From Crocodylus rhombifer (taxonomy: Eukaryota; Chordata; Crocodylia; Crocodylidae), in assembly GCA_038503035.1 (NCBI GenBank), contig JAVSML010025217.1, positions 62,001-126,000 on the forward strand: 64,000 nt of DNA, given 5' to 3'. Under the pieces are notes generated by a model. It worked only from the letters and a program-made list of their open reading frames with translations. It did no database searches and was not told the DNA's origin. Of this stretch, positions 45,390-56,483 are shown piece by piece (position 1 is the first letter of the stretch; the number at the start of each line of letters is the position of its first letter). The position numbers and the translations under genes were made by a program.

Positions 45390-46128
45390 TAATTAATCAA
45401 AGCCAGATTGTGGCTACTGTCTAGTCCTAGAGAATGGGGTATTAGCACAAAGACTGGGGCTGGTCTCAAGTAAGTGCAGTGGTACAGACACATCCCTCCT
45501 GGCTGCGCACAGGGTCCACATGCATAGTGAACTCTCTAAGCTGTGGTACATCAGCACAGCTTCTGCTAGCAGCTCCGCATGGATGGCTGTTCTTCTGCTT
45601 TTACTCAGCTCTGGATTCCAGAGGCTGTTGTGCTGCCACTATTGCTATCCCCTCTTTTTCCCAGCTGCTGAAATTACAGGAGGGAGTGGGTACAGAAGAG
45701 AGAGGAAAAGAGCAAACAGTATTAATACTGGACTCCCTCTGGGCTCTGGAGCTGCATACAAACAGGGAAGATCATGCACTGATCAGCCAGTGAACTCATA
45801 GAGCTCATAGCACATGTAAGCTGACATGGGGGTGAGCTCAGAGCTCACTGGCATCCAGGATAATGGTTCCTGGGTTGCAGAAACACGCCCTGTGACTGCA
45901 TGGTACATGTATATGTGCCATGTGCTGCACAGCTGTGGCCACACTCCTTTTGTTATGCCCTTGCTTGTTCTTCTATTCATTAGCAAGCTCCAATGTTGGA
46001 AGGCATTCACTGTCTTGTGTTAACACTGATTAACCTTCCCCAAAAGATATTACTGATTCAGGTTAAGGACAAGCCCCAGTTCTTTTTGCTTACTAGATGA
46101 GGTGGCTGGGCACAGTGGAGAACACATT
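45390..46128. other. Non-coding stretch
   Basis: The 104-codon plus frame at 45479-45793 and its overlapping partners have no splice or domain support. GAGCTCAGAGCTCACTGGCATCCAGG and the reverse-oriented tract around it hint at a small inverted unit (45790-46020). Not resolved. Confidence 0.35.
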
Positions 46129-46435
46129 GGACACATCTACACATTCCCCTGTCTGTGCATTTCGTACTGCACAGTCATTTAGTACTTGCTTTAGCACTAA
46201 ATGACTGTGCGGTACCCACCAGTACAGTACCCACTGATGCCACTGTCCCAGTGGCACATGGTTATTTTTAGATGCTACGTCACCTTAGTGACAAGCTACA
46301 GTGACATAGCTTATTGTTACAGTGATGTGGCATTGGCATCACAGTTTGTGCCCCCTGACACTACACTGCCATAGTGACAAATTATGTCACCGTAGCTCAT
46401 TGGTACAGCAATGTAGTATCTTGTGTAGACACTCC
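46129..46435. mobile_element. Harbinger-like MITE, 307 bp
   Basis: GGACACATCTACACATTCC pairs with ATCTTGTGTAGACACTCC. GCACAGTCATTTAGT at about 46167 is exactly inverted as ACTAAATGACTGTGC at about 46195. The interior matches 45152-45383 in reverse order. A 3-bp duplication is not clear (ATT versus AAC). Confidence 0.65.
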
Positions 46436-46439
46436 AACC

Positions 46440-47020
46440 AATCATATACTTAAAGGGTAACAGAACTGCTACCTTGAGTGTAGCTGGGAAGCAAATTTTC
46501 TTTTTGGAGTTCCAGCTACAGCATAAATGCTGTGCATCCCTCCAAAGCACAGATATGACTTCAGTCTAGCTCTGCATTTTGAAAATATAATATAAATACT
46601 ATTATTACTTGGCCACATTACCAGAATGTCTGTGCTATTTGTATATATACAGTCATGATTCAGTGTGGGATGAAATAGCTGTTGTGGGCAGAAATGATAG
46701 CATTTCAGCATACAGACCTGCTCCCTCTGAAGTATAATACAAAAGACAACAGTGCACACCTTGAAGAGAAAGTTGATTGAGTAAAGTAGAGCAATATTTT
46801 ATCACACTTAGCTTATACAGTACATTCAATTACTTGGCATGGACTTTCCAGTAAGACCTTATGAACACAAATTAGTACTTCATTCTATATGACACATTTA
46901 CACTCACTTTAAACTCTGTGTATTTTGGAGTTTGCTTCCTCAGTACACCATGGACACTTACACAAGTTATATTTTTTGCATGATCCGGCCCCTGAAAGCA
47001 CTCTACAGACATGGCATACA
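46440..47020. other. Unique non-coding stretch
   Basis: No repeat ends or exon signals recognised. Confidence 0.4.
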
Positions 47021-48859
47021 TAACACATGTTCACAGCTGCAGAGCACTTTTTAAATGGCTGATCATGCAAAAAATTACCTTGGTAAAACAGCTATTAGCT
47101 GAAGCTGCCCTAGAGCAGAGCACCTTAGGGAACTGTTGTTCAGGTTTCTTGCAAGGGTTAATTTTTTTCATGTGCCTTTGCAGGGATGTCTCAGAGAGGA
47201 GACAGTCTTCTCCCTGTGAAGCAGGGGAGGGACTGAAAGGAGATGGGGACGAGAGCACGTACGCCTGCTGGGGGACCTGGAGTGGCCTGTGAGGTGAGTT
47301 GGCTCCCCTCCCGTTCGAGCCTCTTGACAGCGCAACCCACAGCTGCTGCCTGGGCTTTGCCAGTGGCCAGAGCTAGGGGCCAAGGGAGTGGAGTGGAGAC
47401 CCCTTACCTCATGCCCCCCCCAGCTACCCTGGCTGCAGTATTGGGGGAGTGGGGCTGACCTTGTGAGGCATGGGGGCTCTGTTCCACCCCAACCCCATCA
47501 CCAGCCACAGCAAACCTAAGCTGGCAACTGCATGCTGCTGTTGTCAAGAGGCTCAGGCTGGAGGTGGGGAAAAGGAATCCCCGCTGCTTCACAGGCCCAG
47601 TCCAGCTCCTCCCAATGGCTCACCTGGGGTAGCTGGTGGAGGCCTGCAAGATGATGGGGGGGTCCCTTCCTCCATCCCCCACCTGAGCTTTTTAACAGAG
47701 GCAGCACACAGCTACTGGCTTGCCTTAACCACAGCCAGAGCTAAGCAGGGAGTGGTGATGGGCCAAGGGGCATTTCAGTATCCTTTTGGGAGGCTGCTGG
47801 AATGCAGGCATGAGCCCCCCAGACCAAACAGGAGACCATCTGTTGGGTTCAGTGGTGTGTCATTCACCCCTGCCCTGCCCCTGCCCCACTCCCTCCTGCA
47901 CTGTGGGGGTCTCGATCTGCTCCCCAAAGAAGTGGGGGAGGAAGTGACGAGGTGATGGAGGGAGGCTGGGGCAGGTGCTACACAGTCGGCATGGGGCACG
48001 GGATTGAGCTGCATAGGGTGGCAGTGGTTCCCACCACTATGTGCACCCCTGGATGGGGATGGGATGCGGAGAGGACAGGCTGCACCCCTGGATCTGTGCG
48101 GAGAGAGACAGGCTGCAGGCTGGGGCTAAGGCTGCACTGGGCTGTTCCTGGAGCTGGCTGGGCCAGGCTGCGCTCAAGGCAGGCAGTGGTGGCACTGGGA
48201 GCAGGGGTATGGGGGCAGGGAGGGTTGCAGCCACCCCAAATTCACTGTAGCCCGCCCCAGCCCCCTGCCAGCACAGACTAGCCCAACAGGAACAGCCCAG
48301 CACTCTCCCGGCTCCAGCCCTCAGTGGCCCACAGCCTGTCCTGCCCCATGTGCTGATCATGCACCCACCATGCCCTCCCAGGGACATGCATAGTGGCAGC
48401 ACTGGGAGGGAGATCAAACTGGGGGAGCTCATGCGCGACAGCCACCACCACCACCAATGCTGCTCCCCTGCTTGGCCACTGATCGCAGCTCTGCAGGCTG
48501 CTGAAGGGCCTTGCACCCAGCAAACTCCATGCCACCAAGGGTGAGCACAAAACACTCCCGCCACCCACCATTCAGATCCTCACAGCTCTGCTGTAATGGG
48601 GTAGTGGTAGTGGTAGTAATCAGGATGGTAAGCTGGTTTGGGGAATGGGGAGGTGCTGTGGTGTGCTGCATGGGGCCAGCAGTGCCTGGCATGTCCCTCT
48701 CCCTCCCCCAGGTAAGAGGTAAAGTATGGGAATGTACCAGGGGAGATGCCACCACTGCTCCCCAGGGTACACTCTGTCCCTGCTCACCCACATGCACGTG
48801 CCCCCTATCACCTTTATAAGTACCCCTGTGGGTATGCGTACCCTGGTTGACAACCCCTG
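47021..48859. mobile_element. GC-rich DNA ending in a hAT terminus
   Basis: The right end GGTATGCGTACCCTGGTTGACAACCCCTG is the inverted form of the hAT start CAGGGGTTGTCAACC. The left terminus was not found, so the extent is a guess from the GC-rich block (about 47200-48860). That block produces many overlapping chance frames. A (CAC/GTG)n patch lies at 48440-48460 and (TGG/TAG)n at 48595-48620. Confidence 0.4.
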
Positions 48860-49895
48860 CTTTAACTCATGGCACTTTGTGTAAAGCTCCATGATTTAGA
48901 GCGCCTCCCCTAAACATTTGTAGGTACCCCATGATTATTACACAGAAATCACATTTTCTAGGCCAATAATGTCAAACCATTGTCATATAACAATGTTTCT
49001 GATGTTATTTGGTAGGTATGTGCACACATCAGAAAGCAGGGCCATCTTTAAATCTAAAATGTAAGGCCAGTCAAAATACTTTAAAATAACATATAATGAT
49101 GATGATGTATACAGTTTTAATGCCCAGCAATATATACAAATATTTGCCCAAGAGCTATCTCTGCCTTGAGTTTTGCCAATCTCAAATTACATCTGCCAGA
49201 TTATCATGATTGATGATCTCAAGAAACTCTGAAGTCAGTGATTCAGAATCTAGCAGCATATTTTATTAGCTTCTGAAATGCAGAATGGTTCATTTCTAAA
49301 TACTGCATCAGAGTAATCAGATTTCTTTTGACATGTGTAAGAAAAAAATCCAAGGCAGTTAAGATACTTTGAAAATAGCTAGTTAACACTTAAGAAATGT
49401 GTGTAGTAGTAATAATATAATATTCTGCCTTCACAGAATTACCAGCTTGCAGAAAAAGAAGGAAACAAATCACACCCAAAGCTCAAAGAAAAATATGGAG
49501 GAAAAAAATAAATGCCTATTTTGTTTAAAGAGCAACACTTGCCTAAAAACCATGTTCATTTCTTCTCCTTCTTGGTTGTCTTTTTCTTCTGAACTGTTCC
49601 TGGGGTGTTTCTCAATTTTTCAATTATTTGTCTAAATTGGACTATGATCTGTTTGAAGTAAGGACTTCTGGCAATTAATAAGTGCTATGAAACACCTAGC
49701 ACAACTACAGATGTTGCTAAATTAATAAATAATGATGCATGCTCTTGCCTTTGTTTCAAGGTAATTTGCATCACAAATCCTCACAAGAGGTGACAGGCTC
49801 CATACCAGCTATGAACTGACTGCCCAGAGGAGTTTTCCATCTATTGACTCCTATGGAAATATGAACTTTCATTTCTACCCAGGAGAAATTTTACA
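48860..49895. other. Unique AT-rich DNA
   Basis: No element or exon recognised. Confidence 0.4.
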
Positions 49896-49899
49896 ATCT

Positions 49900-50045
49900 T
49901 TTCCACAATGCCTGATGAAGGGTGTTTGTGCCTGAAAGCTTGCAATTAAAGATTTTTTTTCCAGAAATCTTGTTGGTCTAATAAAAGAAATCTTCTCAAC
50001 TATCAGTCTTGATTGTCTTTTCCTCTAGAACAGTATGGCTACAAC
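49900..50045 (+). repeat. Dispersed repeat tail (TGATGAAGGG...GAAAGCTTGC family)
   Basis: GCCTGATGAAGGGTGTTTGTGCCTGAAAGCTTGC, then TTGTTGGTCTAATAAAAG and AGAACAGTATGGCTACAACC, is a word order seen widely in reptile DNA. A diverged second copy lies at about 57235-57380 (TCTGACAAAGGG, AAAAGTTTGC, TTGGTCTACTAAAAG, ATAACATGGCTACAACC). I do not assign the element class from memory. Confidence 0.55.
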
Positions 50046-50239
50046 CTGGATACCTTGTTATATAGGAACTGGAGTCCCATTTTCAAAAGGAACTTTAGCA
50101 CTTCAGAGACCAAGGGTACAGGCACATAAAGAAATGCAGCAAGTTAAAAGGGGGCAGGGACTTACTGCCTTAAATGCCACTATAACTGTCTGTTTGCCTG
50201 ATCCTTCACCACAATAACTAAGAGTTAAAGCGGGGAGCT

Positions 50240-50659
50240 TAGGATGGCCATTGGTTCTGTTTTATACTGGATTGTCCTATTTTTAAACACTTTGTCCCCT
50301 GTCCATTTCTCAATGAGGACTGGATGGCAAAAAATCCTGTTTTTCAATTCATTGTTGGAAATGCATGTCAATCATTTGTCCTTGTGATTCTATGGGCTGT
50401 GCCTAGAGCTAGGGCAGTGCACAACCAGGAGGAGCAGGTTTCCAAGCCAGGGAGGGTGGGAAGGAGATGGGCTTTTTGTGGTAGCCCTGCCCCTTCCTGC
50501 TGATTGGCCAAGGGGGTTGGTGGCCCCACCCCTAACTGCTGATTGGCTGAAGAGGCAATGGCCCCACCCTTCACCACAGATTGGCTGAGGGGGCCCACCC
50601 CTCAGCAAGGGGATGAGGGGTTGGCCCATTTATTCTGCGACGCATCAGTGGCAACCCTA
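50240..50659. mobile_element. hAT element with perfect 8-bp duplication
   Basis: TAGGATGGCCATTGG and CAGTGGCAACCCTA are inverted ends. GGGGAGCT repeats exactly at 50232-50239 and 50660-50667. The interior has three tandem units of about 40 bp built on GCTGATTGGC..GGCCCCACCC (about 50497-50610), which also form inverted CCAAT boxes. Confidence 0.85.
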
Positions 50660-51107
50660 GGGGAGCTTATCTTTGAAAGCTAAACTGTTCTTACTGCACT
50701 TACTGGTCTGTAATAGCAGGTGCATGGACAGCTAGGACTAAGGAGCTGATGTGTGGAATTCATGAACCCAACTAGGCACCCAAATCCCAATGCAATACTC
50801 AAGCAGAGTTAGGAGCTGAGATTCGCAGCTGCCAGCGCATTCAGCAGAAGAACACCCTACTAACCAACAGGAAATACCAAAGACAGTACCTGAAATCTCA
50901 GCTCCCTCCTGCTGTTTATCCAATAACTATTTGATGCAAAATGTAATAGCAGAACCCACAGCAGGGTTTGCTCTCACATCTGCTTTCAGGAGCCTGCCTT
51001 CCTTGCCGTGCTACAGTCAGGCTTCTTTTGCTTGCTTTCCTTCTGACCCCAGGAGTATTGCACCTGTACTACCCAGTGGATCAGCTTCAACAGGAGAATG
51101 CACTCAA

Positions 51108-51252
51108 CATTGTGTAGTTCATAGCTTAGGGGCTAAGGAACTTTCTTGGGAAGGTGATAGTGTGGCTCCAAATCCCTCATGCTCAGGAAGGACTAGAATT
51201 CACGTCTCCGGTTTCCAGGGTGAGCACTTAAACCATGAAGCAATTAGATAAA
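51108..51252. mobile_element. tRNA-like palindromic SINE
   Basis: The first half, TAGTTCATAGCTTAGGGGCTAAGG...GGCTCCAAATCCC, looks like a tRNA-type A/B box order. The second half, GGACTAGAATTCACGTCTCC..TTTCCAGGGTGAGCACTTAAACCATGAAGC, looks like an inverted tRNA-type sequence. The same order occurs at 58560 and 62300. DNA at 50745-51107 and 51400-51600 has related GGCACC/AGGCTCCTAAAT words and may belong to the same composite. Confidence 0.5.
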
Positions 51253-52250
51253 AGACAAACTGCTATTAGAACTAGGCATTTCTGCCTCTCTTCCCCTGCC
51301 CCCATACTTAACCTGCTGCCTATTATGAAGTCTGTGTTTATGTCTTTTTATTCAAAGTACAAAGACCTTAGATGCCCGAATCAGGATTTTCAGTGGAGGC
51401 ACTGCCTAAACTGTGGGCAAGATGTTGATCAGCATTGCGCTAAGTAGGTCACTTTTTTAATTCCGCCCTAGGATCTTAAGTCATTTTGTCCCTTAACCCT
51501 AAATCTGGTTGACAGTCATGGGATATAGGCTTCTATGTAGTTGTGGAATATAGGGATTAGGCTCCTAAATCACTTTGGAAATTTTGAAAAACCCAATGCT
51601 ACAGAGTCTTTGAGACCTGAAACATTATTTCTTTACCTTATCTGTAAAGTATTGTGTTGACCTGGCTCTCCATAATAAGAACGTACAAAAGTAATGGTAA
51701 TACAAATGTTTATTCTACACCAAGCCAGCTCTGAATTTAAAGAAAAAATTGTAAATATATATCATACTTTTTTTCTTTACCTGAGAGATGGGCATGAGTC
51801 TAAAGGAGATGATTTAGATTACTGAGTAAATAATACATGTTTAAGAATGACTCCAGCTGTCCCTCTTGCTGGTTCTTCATTTTATTGAATGATTTATTTA
51901 TGGCATGTTGGTGAATCCAGTCCCTCTGAAGATGATGTCATCTTTCTCATGTATTACGCATACTGCACTACTGGGAAAAAGGCAGCAATGTCTCACCTTC
52001 TACTTCCTGTCTCTGTGCTCTATTTAACTCCTTTCCTCTCCAGAGTATTGTTCATGTGTACATTTCAGTTGCCACTTAACAGAGAAGCCACTTTTAAAAT
52101 GTTCATTTGTAGCAACTAGGAAATAAACAAAAAACATCCATCTCACTTCTTTTTTCTGTCTATGCGTTGATATTTCAAGAAGTGGGCAAACTATATTCTT
52201 TCTTATGTCATTCACCTATACTTCTGTATGCAACAGACCTCAAAATCCTC
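51253..52250. other. Non-coding stretch
   Basis: Unique or diverged repeat DNA. No exon. Confidence 0.35.
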
Positions 52251-52683
52251 TAAGGGCCTTGTTACACCTTACACTGTGAGCTACAGAAATGTTGATTGGT
52301 GTTAGTGCTAGCTCAGGTTTGGAGCTAGCTCAAGTTTGGAGCTAGCAGGGGTCTGGAGGACTGAGAGGTAAGAAATCTCCCTCGTCACCGTTCTGGGCTT
52401 CCTGCTTCCCTTGGCCCCCCTGGGGCTCTCCCAGGTCCCACCAGCCCCTGGGCAGTGGGCCCAATCTGGGCCAGTAGGGGAGGAAGGGAGGGCAGATGGG
52501 GTACTTACACTATGGTGTACCCTAAAATGTAACACAAGCTGGGTAATATGGATCAGAGATAATCCTACCCTGGAGCAGCATAATTTTGAGTTACATAATA
52601 AGTGCTTAAAACTAATTTCAGGTGTTAATGTGCAGACAGTCCAGGTGTTAAGAGCTCCCCAAATTACCATGTAACAAGGGCCC
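52251..52683. mobile_element. MITE with GGGCCTTGTTACA ends
   Basis: AAGGGCCTTGTTACACCTTAC at the left is inverted as TTACCATGTAACAAGGGCCCC at the right. A 20-bp unit, GGAGCTAGCTCAAGTTT, is duplicated at about 52300-52345. The centre is GC-rich. The ends start GGG as in the other MITEs, but no clear 3-bp duplication was found. Confidence 0.6.
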
Positions 52684-52795
52684 CAAGTGCCTCACCTTCC
52701 TAAAGCCCAGCAGTTATTTTGGGGATGCTATCCCATCAGATGCTAAATGAAGAAGCCTGTGCAACAAGCCCTGTAAGGAAAGAGCCTGTTGGGAA

Positions 52796-52826
52796 ACAAA
52801 GAAAGAAAGAAAGAAAGAAAAGGAAA
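52796..52826. repeat. (GAAA)n microsatellite
   Basis: Six consecutive AAAG units. Confidence 0.9.
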
Positions 52827-54250
52827 TATGCACAAATCTTGAAATATCTGCTTCTTTTTAACTTAAAAAAATATTCCAAATTTGTTTTTTTTCAGCTAGC
52901 CATCCCAGCAAAAATGTTTGTTTCATACCCAGGATTCTGGTTAAAGAGTTACCAGAAGGGAAACCAAACAAGGTCTTTAAGATACCACAGCATTTCATAT
53001 ACCAGGAAGCCTGTCTTACAGTTGTGTGGTGGGAAGTTATCACATGCATTATCTCCCCTCTTAGAACATAGTCCCATGAAGTGCTGAGTGCCTCCTGAGA
53101 GGCACTGTGAACATATAGCTTCCACTGATTTAATGAGAGTTAAGAGTGCGTACTCAGCACCTGACAGAATGAAGTCAGTGAGCTCTTTCAAGAAGACCTT
53201 TAATTTTCACCTTCACCTTTCACCATTTACCTCACATTTTCTGTTCTGAGATTCAGTAAAACTCAGATTGAAGCCAATCATTCCCAATACCTTTTCTGCA
53301 CATGTGGCATTTGCAGAGAGGATAATTCTGCAAATGGAACCAGGCATCTAGTACTGATTTAGACACCAGTCCACATAAATGCAGTGGCCCTTTCTTTTTA
53401 ACAATACATTAATCTTTTCTATAAATCAAACTGTCCTTCCATTATTAACCTGAACGGTTCCTTCACATTTATCATACACACATTTTGGAAAAGAAATATG
53501 TTAACTGCTTATCTTCTTCAGGATTTCCTTTGAAGAGCCTCCCTGATCACATCAACTCCAATATCCCAGTTTTCCTATGGGTAAAATTCCATTTAATATC
53601 TGTGCAATGTTACCGAGATATGTATGAAAAAATATTAGAGTCAAGATCCATTAAGAAGTTCTGAGAGAAGAACTGTATGCTGAAGAAGGAAGAAGAAAAA
53701 ATATTCAGTAACTACATCTTGGGCTAGATTGCTACTATGAAATAAACAGCATACAGCCATGGGTTAATATAATCTCCTAAACAAAAGGTCATTGAACTAG
53801 GCAGTTAATCTTCCTTTGCCATATTAAATTGAGAAATAACTCACCATTTACAATATCTGATTTAAAGTTTGTGAATTCTTCACTTTTCATTTTTATATTT
53901 TAGAGTGTGCTCTCATTTCAAAAGGTGGTATACATGTAACAGAGAACTGTAAATATGCGACAGAGGAGAAAAGCTAGCTTAGCTTCAGATTAATGTATAA
54001 CTTCTGTATGGGAAGCCTGAATCCATTAGTGAACTCAACTAATAGGTCAAGAAAAGTAATAGCCAAATAAATATTTTATTAGCATTTTGCAAAACTTGCT
54101 AATGGGTAAGCCTACTAATCCAACAGTAGTGGGAATCTTCATTCAATATCAGGTCATTACTCAATAGATATTGTCTCCAGTTTCATGCAAAATTACTACT
54201 TTCTCAGAGATAACTGAGCAGAGGTAGCTACTATCCTCAAAGTAATTGCA
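52827..54250. other. Unique AT-rich DNA
   Basis: Chance frames only. Nothing recognised. Confidence 0.4.
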
Positions 54251-54251
54251 T

Positions 54252-54923
54252 TACTGTATTTTCTTGCATACAATATGTTCCCAAATAAGACGCACACCTT
54301 GCTTTTGAAAGGCAGAATGAACAAAAAAAATCTTTCCTTGAAAATACTGGTAAGTATGCTATTTTCCTAGGGAAAACACAAGCAGCGGCAGTAATTATAG
54401 AGCAAGGCATTGTGGCTGTTCTATTAACTCCCCAGATGTAGGACATTGAAGGTGCTGCTGGCTGAGCCAAACTGGTCTGGGTGGACAGCCAACAGTGTGT
54501 ACTAGGTCAGCTGGGGGCCAGATCCTATCCAGCGACACAGGCAGTGTCAGATGAGGGTCCTCCTAGCTATTCAGTAGAAGCTTTTGCTTCGATGCCCCAG
54601 GGTCAGCTCTGCTTTAAAAATACAGCAGAGCTGAGTGCTGGGTACTGAGACAGAGGCTCAAGCTGAGACAGCAGCAGCTTCTGCAGCACAAGCCACTGTT
54701 AGGGAAAGAGCAAGTGTCTACAGCCAGCAGGTAAAGTAAAGGGCCCTGCTTGCCCACTGTTAGGACCTTGTCCAGTAGGTGCAGTGTTACTTCCATATTC
54801 CCCTGGCAGATGCTCATGTTGCAGAAGCTGTTATTACCATATTTCCTCACTTAAAATATGCAACTCAATTTCTGGCAACTGTTTTTTTAGGAAAAAAGTG
54901 CATGTTATATATGAGAAAAAGCA
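54252..54923. mobile_element. DNA element with ACTGTATTTTCTTGCAT-type ends (tentative)
   Basis: ACTGTATTTTCTTGCATACAATATG with AATAAGACGCACACC at the left is loosely inverted as GTGCATGTTATATATGAGAAAAAGCAG at the right. A third related end (CCATATTTCCTCACTTAAAATATGCA) at 54838 suggests a small second copy at 54838-54919 beside or inside it. The TATTTxCTxGxATAxAAGACGCAC word is common in vertebrate DNA elements. The family is not assigned. Confidence 0.4.
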
Positions 54924-56248
54924 GAGTTTACTCTGGCATACAGCGTACCAAATTCACTGATGGTATAAACTGGTGCTTCTCCACAGATAATATTGAATCA
55001 AATATAGCTGTAATGATTTAAACTGGGAGTATATATGGCCTACTAGAAAAAAAAATACTTTTTCACAATTCCACTACTGCATTTTCTGCAGCAAAAAGAA
55101 AAGGGGGAAAGAATGAATAATTATTCAGTGAAACAAAATAGCAACACCCACACGTATTGAGCCTGAACCACCTTTGCTTTCCTTTATCTTTATACTGATA
55201 TAACTCCATGGAAGCCAGTAGAATTTCACCACTTTCAAGCTGGAGTAATGCAGTCAAGAATCATGATCAAATTATTCACCAACTTTAATTTTCTATGCAA
55301 TTTTCTCATTGCTAATATTGTAAGACAAAGTTAATGCATTAAAAAATTGGAAATGAAATATATATACCCGACTGGGTTGCTATAGAATTTGTAATAGTGA
55401 AAATGCCTTGTCTGAGAAATAATGACAATCTAAATTCAACACTGCAGTGCCTTTCACCCCAAATGATCCAAAAATACTTTGCAAATATCGTTGTCCAGTC
55501 TTGCCCTCTTTACACAGTGAAAACACCAACTGCAATCAATTTCAGGATAGTGTTCATTTTAGTGCCTCCAAATATAGAGCTCAGGTTAGTAGGAGTTTTG
55601 CATGTAGAAGCAGCTGTAGAACTGAAGCCTGAAAATGGATGTTTAAATTATACATAAGAATCATGTGGTGTATGTTTTTCCAGAACTCTCACAGTTTAGT
55701 TTAGACAATATTTTTCATAAACTGCACTCTCAGGAAAAGGAATCAATCTATCTGGACTAGATAAGAAAGAATCATTAAGTATTTTTCCTACTTAAATATT
55801 AACATTATTTAGTAACATTGATTTAGTGTCCTGAAAATGGAATACTCCCTTGATCAGCATGTCAATGTTGTGCTCTAAACTTCAGTGATTAGTGAGATTA
55901 CAAAGTCTTCATGCTTCAAACACAGATAAGATTTTTTTACTGCCAAGTACTAGAGATGGAACCAAAACTAGAAAAGCATAATGAAGCAGTATGCAAGACT
56001 CAGCCTCACTGGGCTCATTCCTCAGATAAAACAGAATGATACATTTTCAATGAACAAAGATTCTGATGCCTCTTCCCAAGTGAAATGCCACTTTACACCA
56101 AGTACAACCTTTGACAATAATGACACTACTGATGGAGTGAGGAGCTGCTGCATTTGAGCAAAGGTATCAAAATCCATCCCAATGCTTCTAATATAACTAC
56201 AGGAAATAGGAGGCTGGTTGTTAACCAAAATGTCTAAACTGTGTCTTC
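54924..56248. other. Non-coding stretch
   Basis: 55420-55640 (CACTGCAGTGCCTTTCACCCCAAATGATCC...) may be a diverged repeat, which would explain the 86-codon plus frame. No exon support. Confidence 0.35.
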
Positions 56249-56251
56249 AGT

Positions 56252-56481
56252 GGGCATTTCTACATGAGATACTACATGGCCAGTGATGAGCTACAGTGAC
56301 ATAGCTAGTCACTATGGTGACATAGCATCAGCAGGCATGAACCATGATGCCAAAACTAGCAACAAGCTACTGCACAGTAGCCCACTGCTGCTGCATAGCA
56401 GATCCTGAAATGTCCCTTGCACCACTGGGATTGCACAGTAATGATGGTTACTGCACAGTTGGGGCATGTGTAGATGAGCCC
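56252..56481. mobile_element. Harbinger-like MITE, AGT target duplication
   Basis: GGGCATTTCTACATGAGATAC and GTGTAGATGAGCCC are inverted, with AGT on both sides (56249-56251, 56482-56484). The interior repeats CTACAGTGACATAGC and GCATGAACCATGATGCCA as in 45152 and 46129. Confidence 0.8.
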
Positions 56482-56483
56482 AG

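Noticed and set aside
45479..45801. Two overlapping plus frames of about 100 codons.
   Set aside because: No start context, splice signals or recognisable domain.
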